64,000 nt of DNA from Pseudonocardia hydrocarbonoxydans (GTDB lineage Bacteria > Actinomycetota > Actinomycetes > Mycobacteriales > Pseudonocardiaceae). Position numbers and translations under genes: made by a program. Below the pieces are notes generated by a model. That model saw only the letters and a program-made list of their open reading frames with translations, ran no database searches and was not told the DNA's origin. Where the stretch lies: assembly GCF_006539565.1 (NCBI RefSeq), contig NZ_BJNG01000018.1:1-64000 (forward strand). Reading direction: 5' to 3'. Below, in pieces: positions 61,080-64,000 of this stretch (the first letter of the stretch is position 1; every line of letters begins with the position of its first letter).

Positions 61080-62299
61080 TGGCGCTCAACGCAACCGACC
61101 GCCGGCAGTTCCAGCTGGTCGGCCTGGTCGCGGTCATCGCGGTGCTGCTGGCGACGGCGTTCGTCGTCATCGCCCGCCCGCCGGGCCGCTCGGTCGTCGC
61201 CTACTTCACCTCGGCCACCGCGGTGTTCGAGGACAACTCGGTGCGGGTGCTCGGCGTCGACGTCGGCTCGATCGACCGCGTGATCCCCGAGGGCACGCGG
61301 GTCCGCGTCGAGATGACGATCGACGACCCCGACCTGCGGCTCCCGGCCGACGCGCGGGCCGTGGTGATCTCGCCGAGCCTGGTCACCGGCCGGTACGTGC
61401 AGCTCACGCCCACCTACTCGGGCGGGCCCGAGCTCGTCGACGGGGCGGTGATCCCGGTGGAGCGCACCGCGGTCCCGCTCGACGTCGACGACCTGGCCCG
61501 CACCGCCACCGACCTCACCGACGCGCTCGGCCCGAACGGCGTCAACGCCGACGGGTCGCTGTCCCGGGTGCTCGACGTCGGCGCCGCCAACCTGGGCGGC
61601 AACGGCCAGGCCCTCAACGACACGATCACCGACCTCGGCGAGCTGTCCGGCACGCTGGCCGACTCCCGCGAGGAGCTGTTCGGCACGGTCACCGAGCTGC
61701 AGCGGTTCGTCGCGGTGATCGCGGCGAACGACGCCGAGGTCCGGGAGTTCAACACCCGCCTGGAGGACGTCGCCGCCTTCCTGGCCGACGAGCGCGGCGA
61801 CCTCGGCGACGCCCTGCGCGAGCTGTCGATCGCCCTCGGCGAGGTCGCGGTGTTCGTCCGCGACAACCGGGAGATCCTGGCGTCCAACGTCGACCGGCTC
61901 ACCGAGGTCACCGGCGTGCTGGTCGGCCAGCAGCGGGCGCTGGCCGAGACCCTCGACACCGCCCCCAACGCGCTGAGCAACCTCGCGAACGCCTACAACG
62001 GCTCCTCGGGCACCCTCGACACCCGGGCCAACATCAACGAGCTGACGTTGCCGCCGCTCGTGCTGATCTGCGAGCTCCTCGAGCGGGGCACGCCCGAGGC
62101 GCTGGCGGAACTGCCGGTGGGTGTCGCCGACGCCTGCGAGGCGCTCGGCCCGCTGGAGGCGCTCCCCCTGCCGTCCGCGGCCGAGGTGATCACCTCGCTG
62201 CAGGCGGGCGAGGTGCCACCGGTCCCCGGTCTGGCCCTGCCCACCGCTCCGGCCGGCCCGGCCGCGGCCCAGCCCGCCCGTCCCCTGGATGGTGAGTGA
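61079..62299 (+). CDS. mceD: Mce family protein D
   Basis: A 406-aa Mce protein: anchor helix (LVGLVAVIAVLLATAFVVIA), MCE domain (YFTSATAVFEDNSVRVLGVD), a long helical stalk, and a Pro/Ala-rich tail. Its stop shares a base with the mceE start. Confidence 0.95.
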   Translation: MALNATDRRQFQLVGLVAVIAVLLATAFVVIARPPGRSVVAYFTSATAVFEDNSVRVLGVDVGSIDRVIPEGTRVRVEMTIDDPDLRLPADARAVVISPSLVTGRYVQLTPTYSGGPELVDGAVIPVERTAVPLDVDDLARTATDLTDALGPNGVNADGSLSRVLDVGAANLGGNGQALNDTITDLGELSGTLADSREELFGTVTELQRFVAVIAANDAEVREFNTRLEDVAAFLADERGDLGDALRELSIALGEVAVFVRDNREILASNVDRLTEVTGVLVGQQRALAETLDTAPNALSNLANAYNGSSGTLDTRANINELTLPPLVLICELLERGTPEALAELPVGVADACEALGPLEALPLPSAAEVITSLQAGEVPPVPGLALPTAPAGPAAAQPARPLDGE

Positions 62300-63597
62300 T
62301 GACCGCACGGACGCTGCGGCTGGCCGCCGTGCTGACGGCCGCGACGATGGTCACGACCGGCTGCGGCCTGCTGTCCGACGGCCTGCGCGGCGTCACCCTC
62401 CCCGGTGGTGCCGACCTCGGTGAGACCCCGTTCGAGGTGACCGCCGAGTTCACCGACGTCGTCGACCTGGTGCCCCAGTCGCTGGTGACCGTCGACGACG
62501 TGCCGGTCGGCACCGTCACCTCCATCACGGTCAGCGACCGCTGGACCGCGATGGTGACGATGCTGGTCAACGACGACGTCGAGCTGCCCTCCGACGCCTC
62601 GGCCCGGGTGCGCACGACGAGCCTGCTGGGGGAGAAGTTCGTCGAGCTGGGCGCGCCCGCCGACGGGGCGGGCTCCGGCACGCTCACCGACGGCGCCGTG
62701 ATCCCGCTGGAGCGCTCCGGCCGGGCCGCCGAGGTCGAGGAGGTGCTCGGCGCGCTGTCGATGCTGCTCAACGGCGGCGGCGTCGCGCAGATCCGCACCA
62801 TCGCGAACGAGCTGAACCTCGCGCTGGAGGGCAACGAGCCGGAGATCCGGGCGCTGCTCGACGACGTGGACACCCTCGTCGGCGCGCTCGACGAGCGGAA
62901 GACCGAGATCACCCGCGCGCTCGACGAGATCAACCGGCTGGGCATCACGCTGGCCGACCGCCGCGGGCAGATCGAGGTCGCCCTCGACGACCTGGAGCCC
63001 GGGCTCACCGAGCTGGAGGACCAGCGCGCCCAGCTCGTCGACATGCTGCAGGCGCTCGACCGGCTCTCCGCCGTCGGCACCGACGTGATCAACCGCAGCC
63101 GCGACGACCTCCTGGCCGACCTGGAGCTGCTGCGCCCGGTCCTGCAGAAGCTCGCGGAGTCCGGCGCCGACCTGCCCGAGTCGCTGCAGCTGCTGTTCAC
63201 CCCGCCGTTCACCGACGCGGGCGAGGCCGCCTTCGCGGGCGACTACGCCAACCTCTACGCCACGGTCGATCTGGACCTGGGGTCGGTGCTGGCGAACCTG
63301 ACGCGGTCCAACCAGCCGCTGCTGGGCCCGGACAGCCCGCTCGCCGCGCTGCCGCCCACCGGCCAGCTGCTCGGGCCCCTGCTCGGCCCGACCGGCGCGC
63401 TGCAGGGCCTGCAGGAGTTCCCGCTGCTGGGCGAGGCCGTCCCGATCCTGCCCGGCCAGGTGCAGCCGCTGCCCGACCGCGCACCCGAGGGCTCCACCCG
63501 GGCCCCCGAGCCGGGGCAACCGACCGAACTCGAACAGCAGGAGGCCGAGCAACGCGGCGGCGGCCTGCTCGGCGGCCTCCTGGGAGGCGGACGATGA
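62299..63597 (+). CDS. mceE: Mce family lipoprotein E
   Basis: A 432-aa Mce protein. The signal ends in a lipobox (TTGCGLL, lipidation at the Cys near residue 20), as expected for the E (Lpr) subunit. MCE domain FTDVVDLVPQSLVTVDDVPV, helical stalk, and a C-terminal Gly-rich GGGLLGGLLGG tail. The start is ATG 62299 (TGATG) or GTG 62296 (GTGA). Confidence 0.95.
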   Translation: MTARTLRLAAVLTAATMVTTGCGLLSDGLRGVTLPGGADLGETPFEVTAEFTDVVDLVPQSLVTVDDVPVGTVTSITVSDRWTAMVTMLVNDDVELPSDASARVRTTSLLGEKFVELGAPADGAGSGTLTDGAVIPLERSGRAAEVEEVLGALSMLLNGGGVAQIRTIANELNLALEGNEPEIRALLDDVDTLVGALDERKTEITRALDEINRLGITLADRRGQIEVALDDLEPGLTELEDQRAQLVDMLQALDRLSAVGTDVINRSRDDLLADLELLRPVLQKLAESGADLPESLQLLFTPPFTDAGEAAFAGDYANLYATVDLDLGSVLANLTRSNQPLLGPDSPLAALPPTGQLLGPLLGPTGALQGLQEFPLLGEAVPILPGQVQPLPDRAPEGSTRAPEPGQPTELEQQEAEQRGGGLLGGLLGGGR

Positions 63598-64000
63598 TCA
63601 CCCGGTCGACGAGGATCCAGCTGGTGGCGTTCCTGCTGCTCACCGTCATCGGCGTCGGGTACACCGGCTTCCGGTACGCGGGCTTCGGCGACGTCGTCGG
63701 CACCACGACCTACCCCGTGACGATGCGCCTGGCCGACTCCGGCGGCATCTTCACCGGTGCCGACGTCACCTACCGCGGCGTGTCCGTCGGACGGGTGGGG
63801 CCGCTGACGCTGACGGCCGACGGCGTCGACGTGCGGCTCGACGTCGAGCGCAGCGCCCCGGACATCCCCGCCGACGTCGACGCGGCGGTCCGCAACCTGT
63901 CCGCGATCGGCGAGCAGTACGTCGACCTGCAGCCCGCCTCCGACGGCGGGCCGCTGCTGGAGGGCGGCTCGGTCATCCCGGTCGACCGCACCACGGTCCC
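63594..64000 (+). CDS. mceF: Mce family protein F (partial, cut by window end)
   Basis: About 135 codons are visible, starting ATG at 63594 in 4-bp overlap with mceE. An N-terminal anchor helix (IQLVAFLLLTVIGVGYTGF) is followed by an MCE domain (MRLADSGGIFTGADVTYRGV). The frame is still open at the window edge. Confidence 0.9.
   Translation, partial: MITRSTRIQLVAFLLLTVIGVGYTGFRYAGFGDVVGTTTYPVTMRLADSGGIFTGADVTYRGVSVGRVGPLTLTADGVDVRLDVERSAPDIPADVDAAVRNLSAIGEQYVDLQPASDGGPLLEGGSVIPVDRTTV

Overview
The window is a GC-rich actinobacterial chromosome segment. It is most likely from Pseudonocardia or a close relative in the Pseudonocardiaceae (inference). The basis is the order rpmG-hadA-hadB-tRNA-Trp-secE-nusG-rplK-rplA, as in the mycobacterial lineage, together with a mce lipid-import operon, an NDMA-dependent alcohol dehydrogenase beside an R2-like ligand-binding oxidase, zinc-independent ribosomal protein paralogues, and frequent GTG or leaderless starts.

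Layout. (1) 1-1152 looks like the right end of an integrated element: a P-loop protein gene, a large hairpin, and the 3' half of a tRNA-Tyr gene acting as an attachment-site remnant, followed by the tRNA terminator (1157-1207). (2) 1279-3691 holds a secreted alpha/beta hydrolase and two small unknown genes. (3) 3793-17069 is a divergent corrinoid/folate C1 cluster. Leftward it runs MttB-family methyltransferase, DMGDH-like flavoprotein, EtfB, EtfA, MetF, Fhs. Rightward it runs IclR regulator, corrinoid protein, methyl-THF:corrinoid methyltransferase, RACo-like reactivase, DUF1638. A symmetric promoter/operator sits between the two arms (12154-12199). (4) 17048-24981 holds a translationally coupled patatin / HemK-like / methyltransferase group, an alkyl-DHAP-synthase-like flavoprotein, a DUF4038 protein, a beta-lactamase-fold esterase, a small membrane protein and TenA. 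(5) 25003-31542 holds an acyl-CoA synthetase with a cytochrome P450, and a large LuxR (LAL) regulator preceded by a mini-protein. (6) 31802-34200 is a zinc-starvation ribosome locus (L32 and an MRF-like CobW protein, divergent from C-minus L33, S18, L28, S14). (7) 34282-38610 is the core translation/transcription block with three tRNAs and hadAB. (8) 38649-39737 is a CaiB-family racemase.

(9) 39791-47700 is an island of uncharacterised function: an epimerase with a zinc-ribbon insert, a GT2 glycosyltransferase, a DUF2064 protein, a methyltransferase, an OmpR-type two-component system, a membrane-anchored sulfite-oxidase-like protein with a cytochrome b domain, a 4-TM protein and a GT-C-like membrane protein. 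Three promoters in this island carry the same 18-bp motif. (10) 47755-52219 holds a MocR regulator, small genes, an SCP2 protein and a divergent NarL-type two-component pair. (11) 52424-64000 holds NDMA-ADH and R2lox, then mkl-yrbEA-yrbEB-mceA to mceF, the last cut by the window edge.

How the main systems fit together (inference from families and operon structure). In region 3 an N-methylated substrate such as glycine betaine would be demethylated by the MttB homologue onto the corrinoid protein. The methyl would pass to THF, be oxidised via MetF and host enzymes, and leave as formate through Fhs. The DMGDH/ETF pair could remove a further methyl oxidatively, and the RACo homologue would rescue oxidised Co(II). 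In region 9 the shared motif suggests that the local response regulator controls a glycan or envelope modification pathway together with the molybdoenzyme.
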